Source of the DNA: Pigmentibacter sp. JX0631
GTDB lineage: Bacteria; Bdellovibrionota_B; Oligoflexia; Silvanigrellales; Silvanigrellaceae
Assembly: GCF_029873255.1 (NCBI RefSeq)
Contig: NZ_CP123622.1
Coordinates: forward strand, 2,393,001 to 2,457,000
Direction of reading: 5' to 3'
Length of the DNA: 64,000 nucleotides
Each line of letters opens with the position of its first letter. Position 1 is the stretch's first letter. This document shows, piece by piece, positions 19,638 to 28,135 of this stretch. A program made the position numbers and the translations under genes. The notes beneath the pieces are model-generated. The model saw only the letters and a list, made by a program, of their open reading frames with translations, searched no databases and was not told the DNA's origin.

Positions 19638-20822
19638 TTATAATATTTCAGTTACTAATTGAGAATTTTTTTTCCAGCTTTTATCTTGAAATATTTTATC
19701 AATTTGTAGATGAATTTTTCTATTTTCCTTATCTAATAAAAGTTGCATTGTTCTTGAAAAGTTTTCTTTATCACAACTAATTCCACCATATTCATTTATC
19801 AATTCATCAATTGGTGGACATCCTTTTAGTGCTAAAACTATGCAATTCAATTTTATGGCTTCGGCTGTTACTATTGAATAAGCTTCAAAGCGAGAAGCAA
19901 TTAAAAGTGCGATTGTTTTTTTAAGTAAAAATTCTTTTTCTTTTTCGTTTACTCTTCCTATATAGACAAATCTCGGATCGTTTGGTAATTGATATTTTAA
20001 ATCTCCAGCAAATATCACTAAACAATTTTGAGGTGTATTATTTAAAATAAAGTCTATATTTTTATTTTTATCAATTCTTCCTAAGTATAGAAAAAAATCA
20101 GTATTTGTTAAGTTAAAAATTTCAGGTCTTATTTCTTCAGCATTTTCAGGATTAAAATCATGAAATCCCGGAGGAAGAATTATTGAATTTATAGAGCTAC
20201 TCACATGCCATATTTCCTGACAAAGATTTTTTTCAGCCTTTGAAACAAAAGCTAAAGTATTTGAATTTGAAATCATTTTTTTAACAAAAGCTAATTTAAA
20301 TTCTGGCTCATTGTGAGCTGTTACTATAAATAATTTTTTTGTTTTAATATTTTCTTTTAATGCATAAAAGTTAGGGGCATATAAATAAGATTTTACTATA
20401 ACTAAGTTAAATTTGGTCTGATTTTTTTCTAAGTACTGCCAAAGATCAGGGCACCAAGGACCTTGAGATTTTAAAAACAGATAGTCTAGTATCGGTGAAA
20501 GTAATAGATAAAAATTATTGTTTATTTTATTTAAATATTTTATTGTTCTTTTTACTAAAGCAAATAGAATTCTTTGTCGTGAATGAATTACAGGAAAACG
20601 CTTTATGGAAAAATCTAACCCAGAAGTTTTTATAGATTCATAGTCGGATAAATTATTATTCCATTTAATGTAATCATCGCTTTTACTTGTGAGAACCTCA
20701 ACATGAATACCACTTTCCGCTAATGCTTTTGCAAGATTAAAAGCGTATACCTCTGCGCCTGCTTGAATGTGCTGCCCACATCTTTGAACAACGATAGCGA
20801 TGGATTTTGCTTTCTCATTCAA
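19638..20822 (-). CDS. Group-1 (GT4-like) glycosyltransferase
   Basis: A GT-B fold glycosyltransferase of 394 residues from the preferred start. The N-terminal domain begins IAIVVQRCGQHIQAGAEVYA, matching the acceptor-side glycine-rich loop of GT4 enzymes. The C-terminal domain has FLYLGRIDKNKNIDFIL and an E-x7-E motif in SRFEAYSIVTAEAIKL, which binds the nucleotide sugar. It probably acts at the inner face of the membrane in glycan assembly. TTG at 20822 is preferred because AAAGGA sits seven bases before it. An upstream in-frame TTG at 20867 would add 15 residues. It heads the run with the O-antigen ligase and ABC exporter. Confidence 0.82.
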   Translation of the reverse strand: MNEKAKSIAIVVQRCGQHIQAGAEVYAFNLAKALAESGIHVEVLTSKSDDYIKWNNNLSDYESIKTSGLDFSIKRFPVIHSRQRILFALVKRTIKYLNKINNNFYLLLSPILDYLFLKSQGPWCPDLWQYLEKNQTKFNLVIVKSYLYAPNFYALKENIKTKKLFIVTAHNEPEFKLAFVKKMISNSNTLAFVSKAEKNLCQEIWHVSSSINSIILPPGFHDFNPENAEEIRPEIFNLTNTDFFLYLGRIDKNKNIDFILNNTPQNCLVIFAGDLKYQLPNDPRFVYIGRVNEKEKEFLLKKTIALLIASRFEAYSIVTAEAIKLNCIVLALKGCPPIDELINEYGGISCDKENFSRTMQLLLDKENRKIHLQIDKIFQDKSWKKNSQLVTEIL

Positions 20823-20942
20823 GATAAATTCCTTTCTAGAGCAATTAGATTGGTTATCTCCAATCAATTGGTGAGATTGTAATTTATTTTTTTAGGGTTT
20901 TGCAATAATTATTAGTAAATTTTTTAATTTGAGTTTATCCAC

Positions 20943-21872
20943 TTATGATCTTGAAATTGTAAAAAATGGAAGGGATACATCCTTAATGTATTTATTTGAG
21001 TTATTGCTTTCAGGCAATTTTACATCAAAATTGTCTTGATTAACTGAGTTAGTTATATGTGATTTAAACTCATAGCAGTCTGTAAAGTAGTACCTACATT
21101 TTATATAAATTTTATTTTTTTTAATTGATTTAAAAAAGAATGAGACAAAGGTAAGTAAAATTGATTGTCCCTTATTTAGGGGATAACAATTAAAGTATTC
21201 TATTTTATTATGTTGAAAAAATCCATTATTATTTATTAATTTTATAATTGTAGATAATTCCTTTTCTCCAATTGCAGAAGAATTTAGCATCATATAAAAA
21301 GAAGAATTGCCATATTTAATTGCTTGAAATGTTGAATGCAAAAAAACATCTAGATCCTTGCTATTTTGTGGTGGGTCAAAGCATATGACATCAAATAATT
21401 TATTTAAATAGTTTGGAATTCCATGATAAAGATCGATATGAAAAAAATTAATTGGAAATTTTGCTTCGCTTGTCAGAATTTTTAATTTACTTAGTAGGTT
21501 TTTGTCGCAATCTAAGACTGTTACATGCTTAAAATTTCGTAGAGCTAATTCAACCGATACTAAATCATCATCTCCCATTAATAAAACTTCTTTATCTCTG
21601 AACCCATTTATTTCAAGTAAATCGGCTCTTTTTTTTCTAGTTTCTATGGTACAGGGTAGTTGGTTATAGTTTTGTATAAATTTTAAAGAATTATTGTCTG
21701 AATATTCTTCTTTTTCTAGGTCAATAAAGCGCTGGTTTTCATTTAATATTTTTAATAAAAACTCTTTTTTTTCATCAACACTTAAATTTAGTATATGCTT
21801 TATCGTTCTGCTTTTAAAAAATATAATTAAAACTTTTGAAAGTATAAACAAAAATGCTTTTGATAAGTTCAT
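20943..21872 (-). CDS. BpsA-like branched-chain polyamine synthase (aminopropyltransferase fold)
   Basis: A 309-residue protein with a Rossmann-type transferase core. Its motifs match N4-bis(aminopropyl)spermidine synthase (BpsA) rather than ordinary methyltransferases: a TIETRKKRADLLEINGF segment (about residues 75-91), LLMGDDDLVSVELAL with Gly100 and Asp101-103, VTVLDCDKNLL, and FDVICFDPPQN with Asp166-Pro168. BpsA adds aminopropyl groups from decarboxylated S-adenosylmethionine to spermidine. The N-terminal winged-helix part known in archaeal BpsA is short or absent, and the usual aromatic after DPP is Gln-Asn here. It follows a LysE-type exporter by 14 bases. A generic methyltransferase remains the alternative. 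Confidence 0.62.
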   Translation of the reverse strand: MNLSKAFLFILSKVLIIFFKSRTIKHILNLSVDEKKEFLLKILNENQRFIDLEKEEYSDNNSLKFIQNYNQLPCTIETRKKRADLLEINGFRDKEVLLMGDDDLVSVELALRNFKHVTVLDCDKNLLSKLKILTSEAKFPINFFHIDLYHGIPNYLNKLFDVICFDPPQNSKDLDVFLHSTFQAIKYGNSSFYMMLNSSAIGEKELSTIIKLINNNGFFQHNKIEYFNCYPLNKGQSILLTFVSFFFKSIKKNKIYIKCRYYFTDCYEFKSHITNSVNQDNFDVKLPESNNSNKYIKDVSLPFFTISRS

Positions 21873-21886
21873 TGGTTTTTTCCAAT

Positions 21887-22570
21887 TTAAAAGTACAATG
21901 TTTTAAAAAGTAATATTGCTGCAGAAAGGATGAGCAAATATCCGACAAATGCTTCAACTTTATATATTTTAATTTGCATGAATTTTTTATTAAGACCGTA
22001 GGCAAGAAGTCTATATAGTTTAAATATAGCAACGTCACCAATATAAACTCCTAGAAATATTGGTAGTATTAAATACTCTACCGGGTAATCATCAGAAATA
22101 TCTTGTCCTATCCACCAAAGATACCAGAACGGTAACAAAGAAGGTATCGTCAAGGTTCCAACTATTCCTTTTATAAAAGAACTTATTAAATTTGTTTCTT
22201 CAATGGGTGTTTTATCTGAAGAATATAAATTAGATTCTAAGCGAACTGCATTTTTTTTTGAATTAAATACAAATGTTAAACCTAGAATTAGAATAAATAA
22301 TATAAATATTATATTAAGAAAAATAGAATGTTTTTTTTGAAAATTGAGAATAAACTCAGCATGTAAAGTTTGATCAGCCATTAAATAGGCAATAAAGCAC
22401 ACTACAGCATCTGTAAGAATAATTCCTGTTTGAAATGCAAATAAATTTTTCTTTTGTTTTTTTAAATAGAGTATTATTAACTGAATATTTAGTGGACCTG
22501 GAGGTGAAGTGGAAACAAGTCCTCCCAGTAGTGCGGCGGCAAAATATATAAATAGAACATCAATAAACAT
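21887..22570 (-). CDS. LysE/RhtB-family exporter
   Basis: A 227-residue inner-membrane protein with about six hydrophobic helices. The N-terminal segment LLGGLVSTSPPGPLNIQLI carries the PGP signature of LysE-type exporters, which move amino acids or related cations outward. The start is ATG at 22570; the AAAGG ribosome binding site lies six bases upstream, inside one arm of an inverted repeat. It overlaps no neighbour and sits 14 bases before the BpsA-like gene in the same direction. Export of a polyamine or of an amino-acid precursor is therefore possible, but it is inferred from adjacency only. Confidence 0.75.
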   Translation of the reverse strand: MFIDVLFIYFAAALLGGLVSTSPPGPLNIQLIILYLKKQKKNLFAFQTGIILTDAVVCFIAYLMADQTLHAEFILNFQKKHSIFLNIIFILFILILGLTFVFNSKKNAVRLESNLYSSDKTPIEETNLISSFIKGIVGTLTIPSLLPFWYLWWIGQDISDDYPVEYLILPIFLGVYIGDVAIFKLYRLLAYGLNKKFMQIKIYKVEAFVGYLLILSAAILLFKTLYF

Positions 22571-22576
22571 TCAAAA

Positions 22577-22636
22577 CCTTTAGCTCTAAAGTATAGTAAT
22601 ATTAGATGCTAACATCTTTTTTTCAAAAGCTAAAGG
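22577..22636 (-). promoter_or_regulatory. Inverted repeat enclosing the lysE-type ribosome binding site
   Basis: CCTTTAGCT at 22577-22585 and AGCTAAAGG at 22628-22636 are perfect 9-base complements. On the minus strand the start-proximal arm contains the AAAGG that serves the exporter gene. A small inner hairpin (AGATG/CATCT, 22604-22617) lies between. If transcription starts upstream of the distal arm, the site could be masked. A TATACT at 22590-22595 could instead be a -10 element inside the loop, in which case the hairpin would not be transcribed whole. Confidence 0.33.
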
Positions 22637-22654
22637 TAGGTGTGTAGTTTCTAT

Positions 22655-24376
22655 CTAATTTGATGAGTCTTTCTGAATATATTTTACATAACCAGTTTTC
22701 CATATATTTGCATGGATATTTTCATGAATCTCTTGTTCAGTTGTTTTTGGTGCGACCCCTGAATTTTGCGCAGCTAAAGAAGTTGCATGGGCTATTTTAT
22801 ACGAAACTTCAGCTATATCTGTTAATGAAGGGAGTAAAGATAAGTTTGGATCACGATTTATTTGAGCGCATTCGCTGATAACTTTCGCACAGGCAACGAG
22901 CATTTCATTATTAACACGAGTTGCTTTCGATGCAACAACTCCTAAGCCAAGGCCCGGAAATACAAAAGCATTATTGCATTGTCCAATTGGAAAAACTTTA
23001 CCATTGTAACGAACATCTTGAAATGGACTTCCTGTTGCTACAAGTACTTTTCCATTAGTCCATTCAATCAGATTTGCTGGTAGAGCTTCACAGCGTGATG
23101 TAGGATTTGAAAGAGGAAAAATAATAGGACGATCACAGTATGAAGCCATCATTTTTACTATTTCTTCTGTAAATGCACCAGTTTGAGTTGAAGTACCGAT
23201 TAATATCGTTGGTTTTACATTTTTTACAACTTCAGAAAGAGAAATGATTTTACCTTTTACTCTGTCCCAATTTTCATAAACTTCAACAGGTTGAGCATAT
23301 TTTTTTTGAAAATATTCGAGATGATCCATATTGGCGTGAAGCATTCCGTGCATATCAATTAAATACATTCTTGATAGAGCTTCTTGTTCAGATAATCCAT
23401 CGGAGACCATCGCTGCAACGATTTGATCAGCAATACAGCATCCAGCTGTACCCGCACCATGGATGACAACCTTTTGATCGCGCATTTTAGTGCCATTTAC
23501 TTTTAAGCCAGCTAATATCGCACCTAAAGTAACAGCAGCAGTTCCTTGCATATCATCATTAAAAGTACACATTTCATCTTTATAGCGATCTAAGTTTTTT
23601 CTTGCAGTTTGTCTTCCAAAATCTTCCCAATGTAAGTAAACATTGGAAAATCTTTTTCTTAAAGCGGAGACAAACGCATCAATAAAATCATCGTATTGTT
23701 CACCTCTAATGCGCTCATGACGCCAACCAAGATAAAGAGGATTTTGCAATAGTTCTTTGTTATTCGTTCCTACGTCAAGGACTATAGGTAAAACTTTAGT
23801 AGGATGAAAACCTGCGCATAAAGTATACATTGCAAGTTTTGCGATGGAGATAACTATACCACCCACACCTTGATCACCTATTCCTAAAATAGCCTCAGAA
23901 TCTGTTACACAGACAGCACGAACATCATAGGCGTCAGGAATATTATTAAGTATGTCTTCAATTTGAGACATTTGCGGATAAGAAATAAACAATCCTCTCG
24001 GTCTACGGAAATTTTGATTAAATTGTTGAACAACATCTCCAACTGTAGGTGTATAAAAAACAGGTACCATTTCTATTAAATGCTCTTGGAGTAAACGAAA
24101 AAATAATGTTTCATTTCTATCATACAATTGAGTGAGAAAAATATTTCTTTCAATGTCTGTTTCTTTTTTTAAATATTGTCCATAGACCCGAACTACTTGT
24201 TCATCAAGAGTTTCAACTACGTTAGGAATAAGTCCATCAAGTTTAAATTCTCTTCTTTCTTCTAGTGTAAAAGCAGTGTCTTTATTCAAAAAAGAATTTA
24301 ATAATAATTGTTTACCACTAATGGAAACTTCATAGTACTTTTTTCCATCAAAGTTATTCTTTTTTTCTTTAAACAT
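22655..24376 (-). CDS. maeA: NAD-dependent malic enzyme
   Basis: Oxidatively decarboxylates malate to pyruvate in the cytoplasm. The length of 573 residues fits the large ScfA/MaeA class. The malic N-terminal domain shows MVPVFYTPTVGDVVQQF (catalytic Tyr), RPRGLFISY and VTDSEAILGIGDQGVGGI. The metal-binding segment is FNDDMQGTAAVTLGA, and the NAD-binding GAGTAGCCIADQI follows. The C-terminal part contains the conserved FPLSNPTSRCEA and ATGSPF. The start is ATG at 24376 after GGAG. It stands alone between ung and the exporter gene, all on the same strand. Confidence 0.94.
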   Translation of the reverse strand: MFKEKKNNFDGKKYYEVSISGKQLLLNSFLNKDTAFTLEERREFKLDGLIPNVVETLDEQVVRVYGQYLKKETDIERNIFLTQLYDRNETLFFRLLQEHLIEMVPVFYTPTVGDVVQQFNQNFRRPRGLFISYPQMSQIEDILNNIPDAYDVRAVCVTDSEAILGIGDQGVGGIVISIAKLAMYTLCAGFHPTKVLPIVLDVGTNNKELLQNPLYLGWRHERIRGEQYDDFIDAFVSALRKRFSNVYLHWEDFGRQTARKNLDRYKDEMCTFNDDMQGTAAVTLGAILAGLKVNGTKMRDQKVVIHGAGTAGCCIADQIVAAMVSDGLSEQEALSRMYLIDMHGMLHANMDHLEYFQKKYAQPVEVYENWDRVKGKIISLSEVVKNVKPTILIGTSTQTGAFTEEIVKMMASYCDRPIIFPLSNPTSRCEALPANLIEWTNGKVLVATGSPFQDVRYNGKVFPIGQCNNAFVFPGLGLGVVASKATRVNNEMLVACAKVISECAQINRDPNLSLLPSLTDIAEVSYKIAHATSLAAQNSGVAPKTTEQEIHENIHANIWKTGYVKYIQKDSSN

Positions 24377-24397
24377 ACAAAGTCTCCGTTAAAACAG

Positions 24398-25096
24398 CTA
24401 AGTCGTCCAGTTAATCTCATTTTGACCCAAGGAGCGTAAAATTTCATTAACTGTTGAAAAATGTTTACAGCCAAAAAAACCTCTATGCGCCGACAATGGG
24501 GAAGGATGTGCCGACTTTAAAATTTTGTGAATTTTATTTGTGATCATTTTTTCTTTTGCTTGAGCCGCAGAGCCCCATAGAACAAAGATAATAGGTGAAT
24601 TTTTTTCATTTAAAAGAGAAATAACTCTATCGGTAAATACTTCCCAGCCTTTTTCTCGATGAGAAAACGCTTGATTAGCTCTAACCGTTAAGACTGTATT
24701 TAATAATAAAACACCTTGATTAGCCCAATTTTCTAAATCTGATTCAGTAGGACGTTTTCCTGTATCTGATTGAATTTCTTTGAAAATATTATTTAAAGAG
24801 GGGGGGAGTGTTACACCTTTTTCTACTGCAAAAGCAAGACCATTTGCTTGACCTTTTCCGTGATAAGGGTCTTGTCCAATAATAACAACTTTAGTTTGTG
24901 AATAATCTACTAGTTTAAATGCTCTAAATATTTTTTCTTTTGGGGGATAGTATTCAAAACCTTGATTTGTTTCACTACGTAATAGTTGTCTCAGGTCTTC
25001 AATGTAGGGTTTTGAAAACTCATCTAAAAGTAAAGACCTCCAGCCTTCTGCAAGAAAGCTAAGGTCTTTTTTTGTTTCAATTTGGTTTTCATTCAC
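24398..25096 (-). CDS. ung: Uracil-DNA glycosylase, family 1
   Basis: Removes uracil from DNA in base-excision repair. The water-activating loop is VVIIGQDPYHGKGQANG with Asp76 and His79. The uracil-recognition segment and the minor-groove loop HPSPLSAHRGFFGC (from His197) are intact. The length of 232 residues is normal for family 1. The start is GTG at 25096, with GGAG at 25106-25109 as ribosome binding site. A strong hairpin lies just upstream, between this gene and the helicase gene. Confidence 0.95.
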   Translation of the reverse strand: MNENQIETKKDLSFLAEGWRSLLLDEFSKPYIEDLRQLLRSETNQGFEYYPPKEKIFRAFKLVDYSQTKVVIIGQDPYHGKGQANGLAFAVEKGVTLPPSLNNIFKEIQSDTGKRPTESDLENWANQGVLLLNTVLTVRANQAFSHREKGWEVFTDRVISLLNEKNSPIIFVLWGSAAQAKEKMITNKIHKILKSAHPSPLSAHRGFFGCKHFSTVNEILRSLGQNEINWTT

Positions 25097-25117
25097 TAGG
25101 AAATCTCCAATAAATTA

Positions 25118-25154
25118 GGGCTCATTATAAATGAAAACTTTTTATAATGAGCCC
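25118..25154 (-). terminator. 14-bp hairpin between helicase gene and ung
   Basis: GGGCTCATTATAAA at 25118-25131 pairs perfectly with TTTATAATGAGCCC at 25141-25154 around a nine-base loop. It lies about 70 bases after the helicase stop and nine bases before the ung ribosome binding site on the minus strand. The bases following the stem on that strand are TAATTTATT, only a weak U-rich tail. It may therefore be a weak terminator, a processing site or a translation modulator. Confidence 0.42.
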
Positions 25155-25223
25155 CAAGCTTACATTCATTCTGTTTATATACTCAACAAAATGAGATTTT
25201 TCCAAGAAAAGGAAGGCAATATT

Positions 25224-26864
25224 TTAAGCTATTGGATAACTTCTTTTGCTTCCTGAGTCAGCTGATTTTTTTATAGTCCCACGGCCACCAAAACTATTTT
25301 GACGATCTTGTTTTTGGCCAGACTTTTTTTGGTCTCCAAAGCGTCCAGAACTATTTCCAAATCTACCGCTTCTTTCAGAAGAGCGCCCATTAGATTTGCT
25401 TGGACCTCTTGGGCCTCTATCATTTCTTCCGTAACCACCTCTACCTGAACGGTTTCTATCGCCACCAAATTTAGGTGCTTCTACATTTGCGCCAAATTCA
25501 GTTTTAAAAGTTGGAGCTATGTCTTCAACTTGAAGACTTTTCCCTAATTGTCTAGTTGCTTCTGACTTAAGTAATGTTGAAAGAATTTCTTTCAATTTAT
25601 TTTCTTCAAGACTTTCAACAACTTGGTTTACAGATTGGTGAATATAATCAGGAATAACAACTGAGTCTTCATTTATACGGAACAACATATTGTTAAAGAA
25701 TTGAGTCGCAATTTTTTTAGCGCTAGGCAATTCCAAACGAACTGGATTGATTTTTATTTTGCTGCATACAAATTGAAATTCTCTGCGTTCTACATGGGTA
25801 ATAATTGTCCATGCTTTTCCTGTAGCTCCTGCTCTTCCTGTACGACCAGCACGGTGGGTATATGTTTCCACATTAGTAGGTACGGTATAGTTTATAACAT
25901 GAGATAACCCAGAAATGTCTATGCCACGCGCAGCAACATCAGTAGCAACTAATATTCTAAGCTGTCTGTTTTTAAAGCGATCCATCGTCAAGCTACGGTC
26001 ATTTTGTGTCATTTCACCATTTAAAACGCCAGCTGCAAAACCTCTTTCAAGTAGAGCATTGTGGATATTACGAGTTTCTTCTCTGGTTTTACAGAAAATG
26101 ATGGCATGTTCTGGATCGTGATAAATTAAGAGTCCTAGTAAGGCATCAAGATTTCTGCCCATTTTTACTTCGATAAATCCGTGATCTATTTGCCCAGTAC
26201 TAGTATCAGTGCTAGCTACTTTAACTTCAAAGGGATTTGAAACCATTTGTCTTGCGATATTAGTAACTTTTGGTGGAAAAGTGGCAGAAAATAAAAGAGT
26301 TTGAGCTTTTTTTCCGATTGCTGTTTTAATTTTAATAATATCTTCGGCAAAACCAAAATCTAGCATTTCGTCCATTTCATCAAGGACAAGAATTTCAACA
26401 CCTGTAAGGCTTACAATCCCTTGTTCTAATAAGTCGTTAAGACGACCAGGGGTAGCAACTATAGCGTCTACGCCTCTTTGAATGACTGAAGTTTGGAATC
26501 TGTAGCTCTTACCTCCAGTAACAGCTAATATTTTAAATCCTTGAGGTTTAAAGTTTGTTTCAAATACGTCAGCAACTTGTTGAGCAAGCTCCCGAGTTGG
26601 AGTAAGTACAAGAATTCTTGGTTTTCCGCCTACTTGTGGTTTTTGAAGACGAGAAAATGCAGGTAGTCCAAAGGCTAAGGTTTTACCAGAACCGGTTCTG
26701 CTTTGTGCAATAACGTCTTTGCCTTCAAGAACGGGCTCATAAGTTGCTTGTTGAATAGGGGTAGGCTTAGTAATTCCTTGAGATTCAAGGTTTTTACGTA
26801 CTACTTCTGGCAATAGGTTAAAAATAGAAGACTCTTCTGCTGTGGGTGTATTGGTATTTGTCAT
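25224..26864 (-). CDS. DEAD-box ATP-dependent RNA helicase
   Basis: A 546-residue RNA helicase. Motif order is complete: Q motif (GITKPTPIQQA), motif I SRTGSGKT (Lys61), PTRELAQQ, TPGRL, motif II VLDEMDEM, SAT in LLFSATFPP, and in domain 2 ATDVAARGIDISG and HRAGRTGRAG. Motif II reads DEMD instead of DEAD, keeping both acidic residues. A roughly 80-residue tail rich in Gly, Arg and Ser (GRGGYGRNDRGPRGPS and similar) is an RGG-like RNA-binding region, as in CsdA/RhlE-type helicases acting in ribosome assembly or cold response. The start is ATG at 26864, and a 293-base gap with no recognised gene lies upstream. Confidence 0.95.
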   Translation of the reverse strand: MTNTNTPTAEESSIFNLLPEVVRKNLESQGITKPTPIQQATYEPVLEGKDVIAQSRTGSGKTLAFGLPAFSRLQKPQVGGKPRILVLTPTRELAQQVADVFETNFKPQGFKILAVTGGKSYRFQTSVIQRGVDAIVATPGRLNDLLEQGIVSLTGVEILVLDEMDEMLDFGFAEDIIKIKTAIGKKAQTLLFSATFPPKVTNIARQMVSNPFEVKVASTDTSTGQIDHGFIEVKMGRNLDALLGLLIYHDPEHAIIFCKTREETRNIHNALLERGFAAGVLNGEMTQNDRSLTMDRFKNRQLRILVATDVAARGIDISGLSHVINYTVPTNVETYTHRAGRTGRAGATGKAWTIITHVERREFQFVCSKIKINPVRLELPSAKKIATQFFNNMLFRINEDSVVIPDYIHQSVNQVVESLEENKLKEILSTLLKSEATRQLGKSLQVEDIAPTFKTEFGANVEAPKFGGDRNRSGRGGYGRNDRGPRGPSKSNGRSSERSGRFGNSSGRFGDQKKSGQKQDRQNSFGGRGTIKKSADSGSKRSYPIA

Positions 26865-27157
26865 TTGCTTCCCAAAAAAATAAGGATAAGAAGGGGTTAG
26901 CTACTTAAAGCTAATTACACTCAGGCGAGAATTGAGAAAGAATCATTCAAAGCTTAAAAAATACAAGCGTTTTAGTAGGTTGCAAGTATAGCAATATTTA
27001 TAGTGCTTTTTGCAACAAAAGAGTTAGTCTTTCTGAACCCATGCCAGCAGTCCCTTAAACTGTATTATACTAATGGTGTCAAGAGGGTTTTTTTTATTAT
27101 TCACTAATGGTATGTTAACAAGGTTTTTGAACGTCTTCCTATCGAGGGGTAAATGTT

Positions 27158-27415
27158 ATGCAAAGTCAAGATGATTTGAGAGTAGAGCTTGAAAGATTAA
27201 GAGCAGAAAATGCTGCATTAAAGAGCGAAAAAAAAGGAGCTTCCTCTAGAGAAATAAGTTTCAAAGTTGCCGAAAAGGGGGGGCTTTCAGTTTATGGTTT
27301 AGGTCGTTTTCCTGTAACTCTTTATAAAGAGCAATGGGTTCGTTTACTAGATAAGCAAGACGAAATTCGCAATTTTATTAAAGAGAATGAAGACAGATTA
27401 AAATCTAGAGAATAA
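27158..27415 (+). CDS. Small coiled-coil protein of unknown function
   Basis: An 85-residue soluble protein. Residues 4-28 form a short heptad-like helix (DLRVELERLRAENAALKSE). A block then reads KVAEKGGLSVYGLGRFPVTL, followed by YKEQWVRLLDKQDEIRNFI. This SVYGLGRFPVTLYKEQW-type block strikes me as belonging to a small conserved family without a known role; that is memory-based and unverified. The ribosome binding site GAGGGG precedes ATG at 27158. It lies 22 bases before lepB and is probably co-transcribed with it. I cannot assign a function. Confidence 0.72.
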   Translation: MQSQDDLRVELERLRAENAALKSEKKGASSREISFKVAEKGGLSVYGLGRFPVTLYKEQWVRLLDKQDEIRNFIKENEDRLKSRE

Positions 27416-27437
27416 CTTTTACCTTGGCGAAATAAGA

Positions 27438-28127
27438 GTGAAATATTTAAAAGAATTTAAAGAAATATTTATCATTATATTTTGTATCTTTGTTTTTCGC
27501 TCTTCTTTTGTTAATTGGTATGTTATTCCTTCAGGTTCTATGCTCCCTACCCTAAAAATTGGCGATCATGTTGTTGTGAATAAAATGGCTTATGGATTTA
27601 TGCTTCCTTTCATGGAAACACGAATATTCAGTTGGAGTAAGCCACAACGTGGAGAAATAGTTGTGTTTCAAGGCCCTCCACAAGAAGGAGGGCAAGTTTT
27701 AATTAAAAGAATAGTCGCTATAGAAAATGATAAAGTTGAATTTGTAAAGGGATTGTTACATGTCAATGGGGTTCCTGTACAGGAATCCATTGAAAACAAT
27801 CGCGAAGTTTTAACGGATACTGGTAGTGCAGACGATTTCAACGATTATAATTTAATTAAAGAAACTAGTTTATCGCAAAATTCTTTTTACATATTAAAGA
27901 AAAAAAATGAAGGTATGACATTCATGGAAAAGAAAACCTGGATTGTTCCTGCAGGAAAATTATTTTTTCTTGGAGATAATCGTGATAATTCTTTTGACAG
28001 TCGTTTTTGGGGAATGATTGATGAAAAAAGTATTTATGGTAAAGCTTTTTTCATCTCTTATTCGACTGGAGATAAAGGGATGTGGCCACATTTTAGAAAA
28101 GATCGCTTTTTTCAAAAATTACAATAA
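27438..28127 (+). CDS. lepB: Signal peptidase I
   Basis: Inner-membrane serine protease that cleaves signal peptides from exported proteins. A single N-terminal helix (residues 9-24) anchors it. Catalytic Ser34 is in VIPSGSMLPTL, catalytic Lys90 in VLIKRIVA, and box E is GDNRDNSFDSRFWG. The length of 229 residues is typical of the single-span form. The start is GTG at 27438 with a weak ribosome binding site, 22 bases after the small coiled-coil gene. Confidence 0.95.
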   Translation: MKYLKEFKEIFIIIFCIFVFRSSFVNWYVIPSGSMLPTLKIGDHVVVNKMAYGFMLPFMETRIFSWSKPQRGEIVVFQGPPQEGGQVLIKRIVAIENDKVEFVKGLLHVNGVPVQESIENNREVLTDTGSADDFNDYNLIKETSLSQNSFYILKKKNEGMTFMEKKTWIVPAGKLFFLGDNRDNSFDSRFWGMIDEKSIYGKAFFISYSTGDKGMWPHFRKDRFFQKLQ

Positions 28128-28135
28128 TTGAATTA

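Noticed and set aside
22604-22623. AGATG-CTAA-CATCT plus seven T on the plus strand, like a terminator
   Set aside because: No plus-strand gene ends upstream, the stem has only five pairs, and on the minus strand no T-tract follows it.
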